Part shown: positions 24,501 to 35,205 of the stretch, one piece after another | Layout of the letters: each line of letters opens with the position of its first letter | Numbering within the stretch: the first letter of the stretch is position 1 | Source of the DNA: Eucalyptus grandis | Taxonomy: Eukaryota > Streptophyta > Magnoliopsida > Myrtales > Myrtaceae | Direction of reading: 5' to 3' | NCBI RefSeq assembly: GCF_016545825.1 | Contig: NC_052617.1 | Span: 3,606,001-3,670,000, forward strand | Length of the DNA: 64,000 bases | Notes under the pieces: model-generated | What the model was told of the DNA's origin: nothing | Seen by the model: only the letters and a program-made list of their open reading frames with translations | Databases searched by the model: none | Program-made: the position numbers and the translations under genes

Positions 24501-25924
24501 GCTCGAATTAAGAGAGGAAAACATGCGAAATACATGCCGATGCACGAAATTAAACATATCGAGAGCCATGTCCTCTTCGATTTCTCTCTCTCTACATTTC
24601 TGTGTACCGCCTCGTGCCGCGTCAGCGGGACGATAAAGGGGGCGGCAGGCAAATGGCATCGAGGACATGGATGGGGATGGATCGACGAGGGGCGAAGCGA
24701 GGGTACGCAAGAGAAGAGAAGGGACTGGAGAAAAGGCGCTCGTGGGCATGCTCGGACCCGATGGACTCTCTCCCGTCAATCAAGAACAACCCACCCATGC
24801 GCATGTGCAAGCGCAGCCCCGCCTCCACGTGGCGCGACAACTAATCCCACGCTGTACTGCCTCGCACGCCTTTTGTTGTTGGTTACGACTTTACCGATCT
24901 GGTGGCGGAATTTAGTTAGATCAGACCGGGGTCTGCCTAATTGATTAGCATTAATAGATCTCGTTAATCTTTGCCCCTGACCGTCGGGCATCATGCATTC
25001 CGCCATCAAATCGAGATGTCACCCCTCATTTAAACATGTTTAGTGAAAAACTATTTGGATTCTAAGATATTAATGAAACACGAGATGAAGACAGATGGAC
25101 ATTGGATCAGATAATACTCGAAAAAAAAAAATTAATTGACAAAATCTGTTAAATAAGAAGAGTATGTGACATTTTATATGTGCTAGATGTGATTTGACAT
25201 TTGTAAGGTCTAAACGCTTCTCTATGCACTCACGATGCCAAGTAACCCCATAAACACATGTTGATAGAAGGCCGAACCCACAAAGAGAGGCATGGATTAA
25301 GGCTAGTGGGGACAAAGATATCCCCACCTTTCAAACAATCCAAAAGAAGTTGCAAATGCTTTTTTGTCATTGGCAATATTACTCATCATTAGACTTTTAG
25401 CTCCCATGGCACTTTGACATCGCTAATTGCATAGATGTGTACAACGGAAATGTTGGCTAAGTGAAATGGGATTATATTTTACAATTCAGTAAATAGTTTC
25501 GTTGTTCAATCTTTCGAATCAATAATTCGTCTATTTCAATGAGAAAAAATCAGAGAAGAAATGAATGTTCCAAATTGAGAAAGAGTGATATGATTCTCGA
25601 ATTGACTTTGTTTTTGCCAAATTCAAAATTAGATCCCCATATCGACAATTTCGAGCACATTTACTGGTTTGTATAGATAAACTCAACGGTTTGTGTTGAA
25701 ATTCGTGCATCTATTCATTATTTATTTTTACCGTTGGAACCGTGATGATGCTTTTGCTATGCGGATATGATGAATTGATGTAATTAATATTTCGAATTAG
25801 GGGAGTCGATAAATCTAATTAAAGAAAGATATTAAAGTTAACGAGGGGGGTTTCTCAACTCCCAAAGGAGAAGCCCCATCGAACAGAGAGAACCTTCTCC
25901 GCACGCGTTTAAAGGAAGCTTTCG

Positions 25925-25977
25925 CACGTGCGGACTCGTCTTTGGAATTGGTATGGTCCATCTCCGACCAGCACGTG
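25925..25977 (+). promoter_or_regulatory. two G-boxes, one ABRE-like, upstream of the ARM gene
   Basis: CACGTG occurs at 25925-25930 and 25972-25977. The second reads GCACGTGTCGG and so includes ACGTGTC, an ABA-response-type core. They are 47 bp apart and 230-285 bp before the ATG. Binding by bZIP or bHLH factors is inferred. Confidence 0.4.
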
Positions 25978-26044
25978 TCGGCTCATCTTCCCATGTCCTC
26001 TTCCAGGTGTTAACTACCCCTCTCCTCCTCTCCATCCATCCCTC

Positions 26045-26048
26045 TCTC

Positions 26049-26083
<35 letters not shown>
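26045..26083. repeat. (CT)n microsatellite in the ARM-gene leader
   Basis: CT dinucleotides, interrupted near the left end, about 130 bp before the start codon. CT-rich leaders are common in plant genes. Confidence 0.9.
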
Positions 26084-26084
<1 letters not shown>

Positions 26085-26208
26085 AAACCCCTCCGAAGCT
26101 TAGGCTCCGAATCCATCGCGCTCCGAAACGGCCCGAACAGCCTCCTCGACCCGGGTCGACCCGCCCGACTCCTCGATTGATGCGCCTGGCTCACCGGAGC
26201 CCGCCGCC

Positions 26209-28182
26209 ATGGAGACCGAGAATCCGGTGACCTTTGCCTACGTCGGGAGGAGCTTCGCCGCCCACGGCGCCGGCGCCGCCGACCTCGAGTCCTCCTCCTC
26301 CTCCGCCTTCAGCGACTGCAACAGCGACAGATCCGGCGAGTTCACCTCCGCCTCCTCCCAGAGCCGCCGCCTCCTCGTCGCCTGCGCCTCCGACGACTCC
26401 GAGGACTTCATCCGCCAGCTCGTCCGCGACCTCGACTCCTGCTGCCTCGACGAGCAGAAGCAGGCCGCCCTCGAGATCAGGCTCCTCGCCAAGAACAAGC
26501 CCGAGAACCGCGTCCGCATCGCCCGGGCCGGCGCGATCAAGCCCCTCATCGCTCTCATCTCGTCCTCCGATCCTCAGGTGACTACGAGAGATCATTTTGT
26601 GGATCGGTCGTTCGTCGTCCCCGACCGCGGCGGAGCAAATTTTTTGAAATTTCGTCCAATTGGTATACAGTTGGATGTGACCGTAATTAACTGTTGCATA
26701 AAAACGCTTTCTTGTCTGCTCAGTTGCAAGAGTACGGCGTCACGTCGATTCTCAACCTCTCGCTCTGCGACGAGAACAAGGAGGTGATAGCGGGGTCCGG
26801 TGCGATAAAGCCGTTGGTGAGGGCCCTGAGGACGGGGACGGCGACGGCGAAGGAGAACGCCGCGTGCGCGCTGCTTCGCCTCTCGCAGATCGAGGAGAAC
26901 AAGGTGGCCATCGGGCGGTCGGGGGCGATCCCGCTGCTGGTGAACCTCCTGGAGAGCGGAGGGTCGCGGGGGAGGAAGGACGCCTCGACGGCGCTCTACT
27001 CGCTCTGCTCCGCCAAGGAGAACAAGGTGAGGGCGGTGCAGGCCGGGGCGATGCGGCCGCTGGTGGAGCTGATGGCGGACCTCGGGTCGAGCATGGTGGA
27101 CAAGGCGGCGTTCGTGGTGAGCACGCTGGTGGCGGCGGCGGAGGCGAGGGCGGCGCTGGTGGCGGAGGGGGGAATACCGGTGCTGGTGGAGCTGGTGGAG
27201 GTGGGGACGCAGAGGCAGAAGGAGATCGCCGTGGTGGTTCTGCTGCAGCTCTGCGAGGATAGCGTCGCCTACCGGACGATGGTTGCTCGGGAAGGGGCGA
27301 TCCCTCCGCTCGTGGCCCTGTCGCAGTCCGGCACCAATCGCGGAAAGCAAAAGGTAAGACGCCCCAGTTGACTCTTCTGCGCGTGTCGGGTGCAGGCGCC
27401 GAGCTCCGCCGCCGCGGGTCGGCGAGCCCGCGGCGGCTCCCGCGGCGGCTGACTGACGTGGCGGTCATGTTTCGAGGAAAACACAATTTGTTTTCTCTTT
27501 TTTCTCTTTTGAGTGTTTTGCCACGTCAGTCGTCGCCGGGAGTCTGCCCTTTTCTTTTGCCTTTTTTAGTAATTTCTGTTTATTTCCCCACTTTCCTCGA
27601 TAATTTTCTTTTCCGAAAATTCACTTCTCGACGCTGTCCGGTCACGAATATTCGTTGCTTACCGGAGAGGGAGGAGCAGGGAGCACCACCGACCGCCGTC
27701 GGCGGCGTAGGTTTCGGTCCCATCATTTTCTTTCGGGGAAATTAATAAATAAAAAAAAAATCCTAGTTTTTGTCGTCCGTCTCTGTTGTCCTTGGCTTAG
27801 ACATGATGGGCTCCCCGATAATGCAAGGCACTAAAAAGATTCGAACGACGAAATCGTGTCGCTCTGATCAAAGATATTATTGGCCGCACGACAGAGGATG
27901 TCAGGGCCAAAATAGTCTTCTCAGTTCGGGCCGGAGGGTGGCAAAGTATATTCGTTTTCCATCCCACCCCACCCCACGACCTGTGCTCGGACCGATAGAC
28001 CGTCTGTTGCTTTCTTTATAAAAACGATTTCGTCGATTATATTCCGTGGATTTTAAATTTTTTGGGGTTAAATTAAGGGCGTGATTGGATGCTGATGGTT
28101 GCGGAAATGTGGACAGGCGGAGACACTGATCGAGCTTCTACGGCAACCGAGATCCGGCGACGCCGCTGCCAGGACATCATAG
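26209..28182 (+). CDS. armadillo-repeat protein, 'U-box protein 4-like' without U-box
   Basis: Exons 26209-26577, 26724-27353 and 28117-28182 join in phase 0 with GT-AG introns to give 354 aa. Residues 1-50 are a Ser-rich head (METENPVTFAYVGRSF, then SDCNSDRSGEFTSASSQSRR). From about residue 60 the protein is tandem armadillo repeats with words such as NKPENRVRIARAGAIKPLI, LQEYGVTSILNLSLCDENKE, TAKENAACALLRLSQIEENK and KDASTALYSLCSAKENK. Exon 3 supplies the family C-terminus AETLIELLRQPRSGDAAART. Databases often call such proteins U-box domain-containing protein 4-like, but no U-box is encoded here and the length matches the ARM-only relatives (Arabidopsis At3g01400 type). The role is probably protein binding; no enzyme activity is expected. 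Exons 1-2 are very GC-rich. Confidence 0.88.
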
Positions 28183-31100
28183 GTGTCAGCTTGAGAAGGT
28201 GGTGGTGTCCCCCTCCGGCCCACCCGACCACCAACCGCCACATGCTTCCCCTCTGTTTTCCCCTGTATCTAATCCCCTTCCCCAGCGGAGAAAAAAGAAA
28301 AATCGTATGTAAAAATCCTTCCCCCCTCCCACAGAAAAAGAAAAGAAAAAGAACTGTAAATACGAGTGAATTTTCTCCTCTTTTTGTTTTTATTTGATTT
28401 GGGGAATCAAAACGACACTGTTTTGTTGTTTCTCTTATCCTTTTTTTTTTTTTTTTTGGACGGAATGAGTGAGTGGATTTCTGATGTGTGACCGGATTTG
28501 AATTGTTCTCTGGGGCTTTGTGCTCGACGATGTCACTGTTTTGGATTTTGAAAAAAAGAGAGATGGTGGTGCCTTGCCCTTCTAAGTTCTAACGTGTGCG
28601 TGGAATTTGGGGGCCTTGTATAAAAGGACAAGAAAGGGTTTGCGAAAAGGAAATGCCACGAGCCACACCTTTCTTTTTAAAGAGAAAGCAAAAAAAAAAA
28701 AAGAGATGAGATATTTAATATTTATAAAAGAAATAAAAAAAGAAGAAGCAAAAGATTAAATAGAGTGGAGAAAAATAAAATAAAAAATTAGGCGGTGGTG
28801 TTGGGCTCTTCTATAATTCGCCCGTTGCTGTCTCCCCATCTCTCTTCCATCGCTCTCAATCCCACCGCGAGCAAAGGCGTGCGGGGATGACTGGAGGCTG
28901 AAGCGGTAGGCGACTTTTCTAAGGCCTCGCGTCCCACCATGTTGGACCACGTGACCTGTTCCTATTGGTCGTATGCCTCTTTCGTTCGTACGGCCTTTGC
29001 CATCCATGTGTCGCCATCGCGGGGATGGCCATTGGATGATGGCCGCTTTATGTGCAATCGATTGCTTCGGCTTTTTCCATTGCTTTTTTTTTTTTTCTCG
29101 TCCCATAACAAAGAAGGAACTTTATTGACATAATGCGATTATCGACTCCTAAAATCGCTGCCACTGAATTAGGTTTAGTCAGTAAGATTCACCGCAATTT
29201 CTTCACTATTCCTTTTTCGGCCGTACAAAATCTTCAACTTACCTTCCCTAATCTTTTACTTTTCCTCCTTCGAAATATCATAACTACTAACGAGCCAACT
29301 ATTATTTATTTATACGTGTAATCTTTCTTCATATATAAATTAAAACTTTTATGTTTGACTTTTTAATATATAGTCTTCCTCCATCGATGGTTAGGAAATT
29401 CTTTAGCATGATCGTTTGGATTTCCGACTCTCATGTCGAATCTAAGAATATCTCAAGAGACGATGTCCTAAATATGACTTGGAACTCAAGAAACCGCTTA
29501 GTGGGCAATCTTTGTAAAGCATAAAATATGCATGCTTCATTTTACCTTATGTGACCTTTAAGATCTTTATGGGGACTTGCAGTTCACATAATTCAACTCC
29601 ACCATATTACTTTGTTTGGTTGCCTTTAAGTATATGCCGATTGGTAGCAAAAGCATATTCACGATTTGGTTAAATTCAATTCCACTTTAAAGATGACCAA
29701 ATCTGAGGTGAATTGTCGCCAGATTCAGTAACATTAGAGCATTGTAGTCTCCAAGAAACATTATTTCGTTGTGAATGATAGATATTTTTAAGTGACCTAA
29801 TTGGTATTTCAAAGCTTGAAATATCTTTAAAGGCCGATAGCACTCAAAATCTTCTCCGATTTCCAAACGTGTCTCAACATCCACTAATATACACTACAAT
29901 CGTCTATGCTCATTAACACTAAAACGTACTACTATTCCAAGACTTAATTATATATTCATCATCTTATAAACTCGACGACATCTATAGGGTCTTTAATTAT
30001 TATTATTTTTTTCACTCGGAAATAAAGAACGCTCCGATTCCTTCGAACAATCTACGCTGCCTTCTAGACTCCCAACCGTAAGAAGCGGAAAACCTTGACC
30101 CAGTCGACGTGGAGTCACCAGTGGGGGCCGCACGACCCAAACTGACCCAAACTCCACCCAACCCCTCGAAATTTAAAATAAAAAGAATATAAAACTAAAT
30201 TAGACAAAAGAAAAAGTCCGAGCCTCCTCCATACGTAGCGAGAGCATCCCCGAAAGGGAGGCAGGTCAACGCGCAAAACCACTGTCTTGAACCATGGTGG
30301 TTGTAGTTGTAGTCGTAATTGACAAAGCTACAAAGAGGCTGACTTAGCCTTTTGCTTCATCGTTTCGTCCCTTGCCCCCTTTCGACGACACCCCCGAGTT
30401 GTCCCTCTCTCCGTCTCTTCTGACCTCGCTCGATCCATCCATTCCTGTAAAGTCAAAAACCGATGCCGCGTCGGGATTCGAGATTGCCCTCTTTGGCCGC
30501 GTGAAAGAAAATGAAGCGATTCCGTGAGTCCCTTTATCGATGGAGACAGAGCATTGTGATTTTAACACATCGAACTGGTCGTGCGCCGCCGAGGGATTGC
30601 TGAGTTTCGGATACCCATGCTGGATATGGATGGATCGTTCAAACCGGCAGTCGAGTCTCAGCATATCCTTAACATAGAATGGAGCGTCATAGAGTTGCGC
30701 ACGCGGTTTGCTCGGGTGGGGCTATACGAATATGTCCCTAATCCAACGTCACCTAGATATGAATTGCTGCACTCCCGCATAGGCATGGCGCTGCCTAAAA
30801 CAGTACATTTTAGAGCCGTGCGGGCAAGGGCAAACGATCATTAGAGTGGACAATGTTTGACCTTTCTAGAGGAGGAAAAAGTTTTATGAATTCTCTATGT
30901 TAAGGTACATGTATAAAGGCGCTGGGCAAGAAAGAGTCTTATGACGGATGATTACTATGTTATGAAGCAATCGGCTTGTCCTTTTTATTGATTAAGTCAA
31001 TCACTTTAGTTTTGAAGCACAAGAAATTCCAACTAGATTTGGTGATAGTGTCAGAAACTTAAAAAACTTGTCCAAGGTAAAGTTTTGATCTCACCCCACA

Positions 31101-32092
31101 ACTAGATTTCGTAAATTACTCAAAGTAAAGGTGGATTGGATAGGCTGGAGTTGTTAGGATTAGCACTCAAATACAATGAAAGAGAGAGTAAAAACGTAAA
31201 AGAGGAATTGAGATATAAATTTTATCCCGATTCATCCTTAAACTAAGACTAGGTCCATTAGAGGATCATATTGTAATTAACATCCCACACCTCTCAATTA
31301 CAACCCTCAATTTTATACTTAGTAGTTATTACCGTACCATCCCGTTAATGAGAAGTATAAATTACCTCCAACAGAAGTCTTATAGTTTCGAGCGACTTTC
31401 ATACTATTAATTTTCTCTGGTGTGGTGCTTTCCCTAGCAAAGATCTTCCCCTTGATTGAGCTAGACTTGTATCGTTATATTCGAAGGGATGCTCGTGCCG
31501 GTCGCCTCTTGCTTGTTTAACCTACCAATCTAAGGTAAAGTCGTACGTCTCATTCGATCCTCTCGCCTATTCCCCAATACTCATGTTCATACCAAATGTA
31601 AACGTAGATACTCGATCATTGAGGTCGGCATACTCAAGTGAAAGTAATGTAGACAGAGCACGACGCAGCCTCCTCAAACCTCGTTACAAAGCGGCTACGA
31701 CGGAATAGGAACCACGTGTTAATTAAAAGCTAAGCAACCGACCAGACACGTTTCCTTGGAGTAATCATTTCACTTTTCCTAAGTTTCTACCTGCTAGTTT
31801 TAGAGAAAATATGATAATGAAATGAGGGTTTGGCGAGAGATCGAGTGCGTCCACAATGCCGTCGCTCGTTTATCACGAGGCGATCGGGAAGGCGCCGACG
31901 GGGATACTTTTGATCGGTAGGTCCGATCAATTATTTATTCATATGTCACCATGTTACACTAACATATAGTTCTTAAATTTATATATATGTCTACATCGAT
32001 TTTTGTTTTTTCATGATTGAATTTGAAGAGAAACTATTGCGAGTTGCTTTTTAAAAGTCTCGATTTTATTTTAGAAATTATGATGAAATTAA
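28183..32092. other. intergenic spacer after the ARM gene
   Basis: Begins with the ARM-gene 3' UTR (no canonical AATAAA seen), then AT-rich DNA with long A and T runs. A CACGTG lies at about 28,947. Open frames on both strands (for example 28,756-29,106, 30,344-30,664, 30,581-30,844) show no family features. Confidence 0.5.
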
Positions 32093-32106
32093 AGTGTGTG
32101 GCATGA

Positions 32107-32351
32107 CCCATTGGTGGGCAGCCAAGTTATTTTGACTTTGGATACTTCATCGCAGAAGTCATAGGGTCGAAACTCCGCAACTATTAACACGTCTTAAGTG
32201 AATGTCATGGTGGTGGAGTCCTGTGTTAACTTCCCCTAGGTATTGATGCTTGGCTCAAGATGCACTACGCATTGTATGGGCTATGGGTTGGCGATTAATG
32301 TAAGCAAAAGTCGGGCCCGACGGATCTTGGGTCACCAAAAAAAAAAAAAAG
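32107..32351 (+). mobile_element. SINE with A-tail and 14-bp target-site duplication
   Basis: Identical direct repeats AGTGTGTGGCATGA lie at 32093-32106 and 32352-32365. Between them is a 245-bp non-coding insert ending in GGGTCACC and a run of 14 A (32337-32350). A GGTCGAAAC at about 32165-32173 resembles the B box of a tRNA-derived pol III promoter; the A box is less clear. Perfect duplication implies a fairly young insertion. Insertion needs LINE-encoded reverse transcriptase in trans. Confidence 0.8.
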
Positions 32352-32839
32352 AGTGTGTGGCATGATATTTGTCTTGAAATTGTGAAGTTACTTCTTGATA
32401 TAATGGAGAATATTTCGCTTGAGGAAAACAAAAGAAAATGATAATGATAAAGAGCATAATTAAATATCATATTGAATGTTCTTTCATCGAATAAAAGCTC
32501 AAATCGTTTATGGTACTTTCTTGAAATATAAAGATGCTCCATCGTCTTCTCATACTCCCACATCTTAGGATGGATCTGCGCGATACCCAGTTGAAGGTAT
32601 TCACCTTTTCATTTCTATGTAAAGTACGACACTCGCAGAAATAAAATAAATAAATGTCAGAGAATAAAAATTTATGTAAAGTCTTTATGAATTGGAAATA
32701 TTAGTAATTAGAGAAAAGTGTTTTCAAATAGCAACAAAAAAATTCAATTTATGAAAGGGTTTTTACTCGCTCTCCAAGAATTGTATAACAATTTAGAGAA
32801 ATGAAAAATTATTTCTGTATATTATTATAGATAACATTT

Positions 32840-33010
32840 AAAGTCTACATTGTACATTTTGTTGCGTTACAGCGACAAGTATGTATACTTCAAGGATATT
32901 TCATTAGCATCAATTATTCCTATGGACAAAAAGTCTACATGGTACATTTCATTGTGTTATAGCGACAAGTATGCATACTTCATGATGTTTCATTACCAAC
33001 TATTTTTCCC
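32840..33010. repeat. 90-bp imperfect tandem duplication
   Basis: Copies begin AAAGTCTACATTGTACATTT (32840) and AAAGTCTACATGGTACATTT (32930), and both continue through AGCGACAAGTATG and ATACTTCA. Non-coding, about 85% identical by eye. Confidence 0.75.
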
Positions 33011-33436
33011 ATAAATATTGACAATCAGCTAAGCTTTAAAGGTAAGCACTTAAAATAAGAAAAGCAAAATTGTGGAAGTATATATCGATCTCATGTACCT
33101 CTCCTAATATTTGTCCCATATATAAAGATTTATTGAAACTATTGGCAAAATAAGGTAGATAGATATGGAGCCACTAACTCTGTTTATTTTATGCACATAT
33201 TGAAGTAGTAATTTAAAAAAAGAAAAGGTTTATGACTAATGGAACAGTTATCAACTTAGTATAATGAAAAATAAATAAAATTGGGTACAGAGAAAAGAAA
33301 AATCGTGTGATAATGTTATAAGAAAGTAGTTGGTAGAATATCATTCAAATCGGAGAAGAGAGATAAAAAATAATGAGTAGTTGAAGTTATGAAGTGAAAC
33401 CCCCATGCATACTTTTGGCGGGGCTAAAAGATAAGG

Positions 33437-33479
33437 ACCAAAGGGCGTTTTTTTTTTTGGTCGAAACCAAAGGGCGTTT
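33437..33479 (-). mobile_element. micro-retroposon: 15-bp insert with 14-bp duplication
   Basis: ACCAAAGGGCGTTT at 33437-33450 is repeated exactly at 33466-33479. The 15 bases between read, on the minus strand, TTCGACC followed by eight A. This is an extreme 5'-truncated retroposition product, with the same ACC-A(n) end as the SINE at 32,107 and the insert at 6,625. Confidence 0.6.
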
Positions 33480-33837
33480 GAACGGTTCTCTTTTCCATGA
33501 CATGTCACTTCATCGTGATAAAAAGAAAAGAAAAAGAGAAAGAGAAAGAGAGAAACAAAAGTCTTCGTTTAAAGCTTCGTTATTTTGCATACGTCATGTG
33601 ATAGTAGGTGGGAACAAAATTGCAATTACCGGTGGTTTCTCTTTTAAATAGATAATTAAAAAAACATCATGAGATTTCCATCCTATATATTATAGGCATC
33701 TCTGCTTTTGGAACTTACAATCTAGACCTTGAGTTGTCACTTTTTTTTCTTAAGTTGGTGAGGTGTACTTTTTTTTTTTTTAAACTTTTTTCTGTTTTTG
33801 TTCGCTTTTAAATTCTTTTCTTTCTTTTTTTCTTTCG

Positions 33838-33965
33838 CCGGGTCGCCGGCCTCGGCCATGGCCGGCAGACGGCCGACAAGGGCGGCCTCGCCGAGCACGG
33901 CGAGGCTCGCCGTAGGCTGAGGCGAGGTCGGCCTCGCCTTGGCCGGGAGGAACAGTTCCTCTAGG
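33838..33965. repeat. GC-rich palindromic core, probable foldback-element remnant
   Basis: A 130-bp island of about 75% GC inside very AT-rich DNA. It contains a perfect 8-bp stem CCTCGCCG/CGGCGAGG around AGCA (33886-33905) and the palindrome GGCCATGGCC. Similar GGCGAGG/CCTCGCC words form the cores of the foldback elements at 2,271-3,010 and, more weakly, 5,178-5,846. I could not define terminal repeats or a target-site duplication here. Confidence 0.35.
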
Positions 33966-35205
33966 AGCTCCGCGGGCTTCTAACGGACTCCTTTTTTTGA
34001 GAAGCTCCTAGTTTTCCTCTATGTCAACTTTGAGAAGCTCCTATTTTATGTCACATCGCACTTATTTATAGAAATTGTTATTTTCCTTTACAAATTGCCC
34101 TTCTTAAAAAAAAAAAAAAAAAAACCTTAACATGTGCTTTTTTCTCGTCCACCCATTGACACCACCTCCTGACCCGACCCTCCTTCCCCCTTTGGCGTCC
34201 CTGATCGTCGCCGACCTTGGACTTGAGGCCGATGACGACCGCTGCCTTAGACATAATCTAGAGCATATCGAGGCCTGGTCTCCAATGGCCACCGCCATGG
34301 GAGACCCGAGAGCTCTCGCATTGCCCTTTGAGCCCATCATGGTTGAGTTTATGGCTTGCACAAGCTTGATTTCCATGGTCCCTAGCCGCGAGCTCCTTTA
34401 GAGAGAGGGGAGAGACGGTGGGTCATCTGGGCAAGGGGCTCGATGGCGAGAGGCACTCGAGGCTTGACGATAGGGTTTAGGCGTTTACGTGTCTTTTCAT
34501 TTTTAATGAGATGCAAATTGTAGAGTCTTTAAAACAATGATAATATTTGAGATGTAAGCATAAATTTGAAAATATTTTTTCAATTATCCCTATTGTTATT
34601 TAATGCTAACAAACGATTAAATTTACAAAGTTATCATTTCTCATAGGACTAGACCACAGTCCGAGTCCGACTGAACCATAATAATATGAAAAACTATACC
34701 AAAAGCACAATTGAAAAACAGTATATAGATTTTTTTTCCATTAATTAAAATGGTGTTGAAGTTCATGCTCGGCTGCATACTTAATAAAGTAGGGCTTTTA
34801 TTAGTAAGTGTCCCCGATATACTAGATAAGAATCTAAAGATAAAAGAGCAAAACTTTCAACGCACCTTAGAGATTATCAACTGCTAAAGATATATTCTCT
34901 TTTTTTAGCATTATCAAATGAATACCAAATTTTCAAAACATGATTAATATCTCTTATCAAGTGCACCATGACTTCTTTTTAATATGGTCCAATAAAGGAA
35001 AAAAGCAAAGGGAGATCTTCTCATTGACGTCACGGGCGACGTGATACTACTATGAGTACAAATAATGAGTCCACCACTAAGAATCCAAATCAATATACCA
35101 TGGAAAAGTGGGAGGGCCTGTTTGTTTGCAGTTAAATAGAAGCAACTCTTTTTCATTTGTTCATTAAAGTTTAAAATATTATTTAAATTTAGAAAATAAT
35201 TATTC

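Larger units (their letters stand above)
18539..26208. other. 7.7-kb intergenic spacer
   Basis: AT-rich, with T and CT runs (19,351-19,370; 20,150-20,171). No gene recognised. Small open frames (for example 19,657-19,851 and 24,459-24,944) have no motif support. A minus-strand frame at 22,754-22,963 vaguely resembles the end of a retroelement RNase H (see findings). The last 300 bp is the promoter and leader of the ARM-repeat gene. Confidence 0.5.
32366..35205. other. intergenic spacer
   Basis: AT-rich, with a 90-bp tandem duplication, a micro-retroposon, a purine-rich tract at 33,518-33,556 and a GC-rich hairpin core at 33,838-33,965. The open frame at 34,132-34,401 is not recognised and lies in repeat-like DNA. 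Confidence 0.5.

Noticed and set aside
24459..24944. 161-codon frame in the spacer before the ARM gene
   Set aside because: No recognisable domain, and equally long frames exist on the other strand of the same GC-richer patch.
26592..27486. Long antisense frames across the ARM-repeat exons
   Set aside because: Arg/Pro/Ala-rich shadows produced by GC-rich armadillo codons; the sense strand has intact exons and splice sites.
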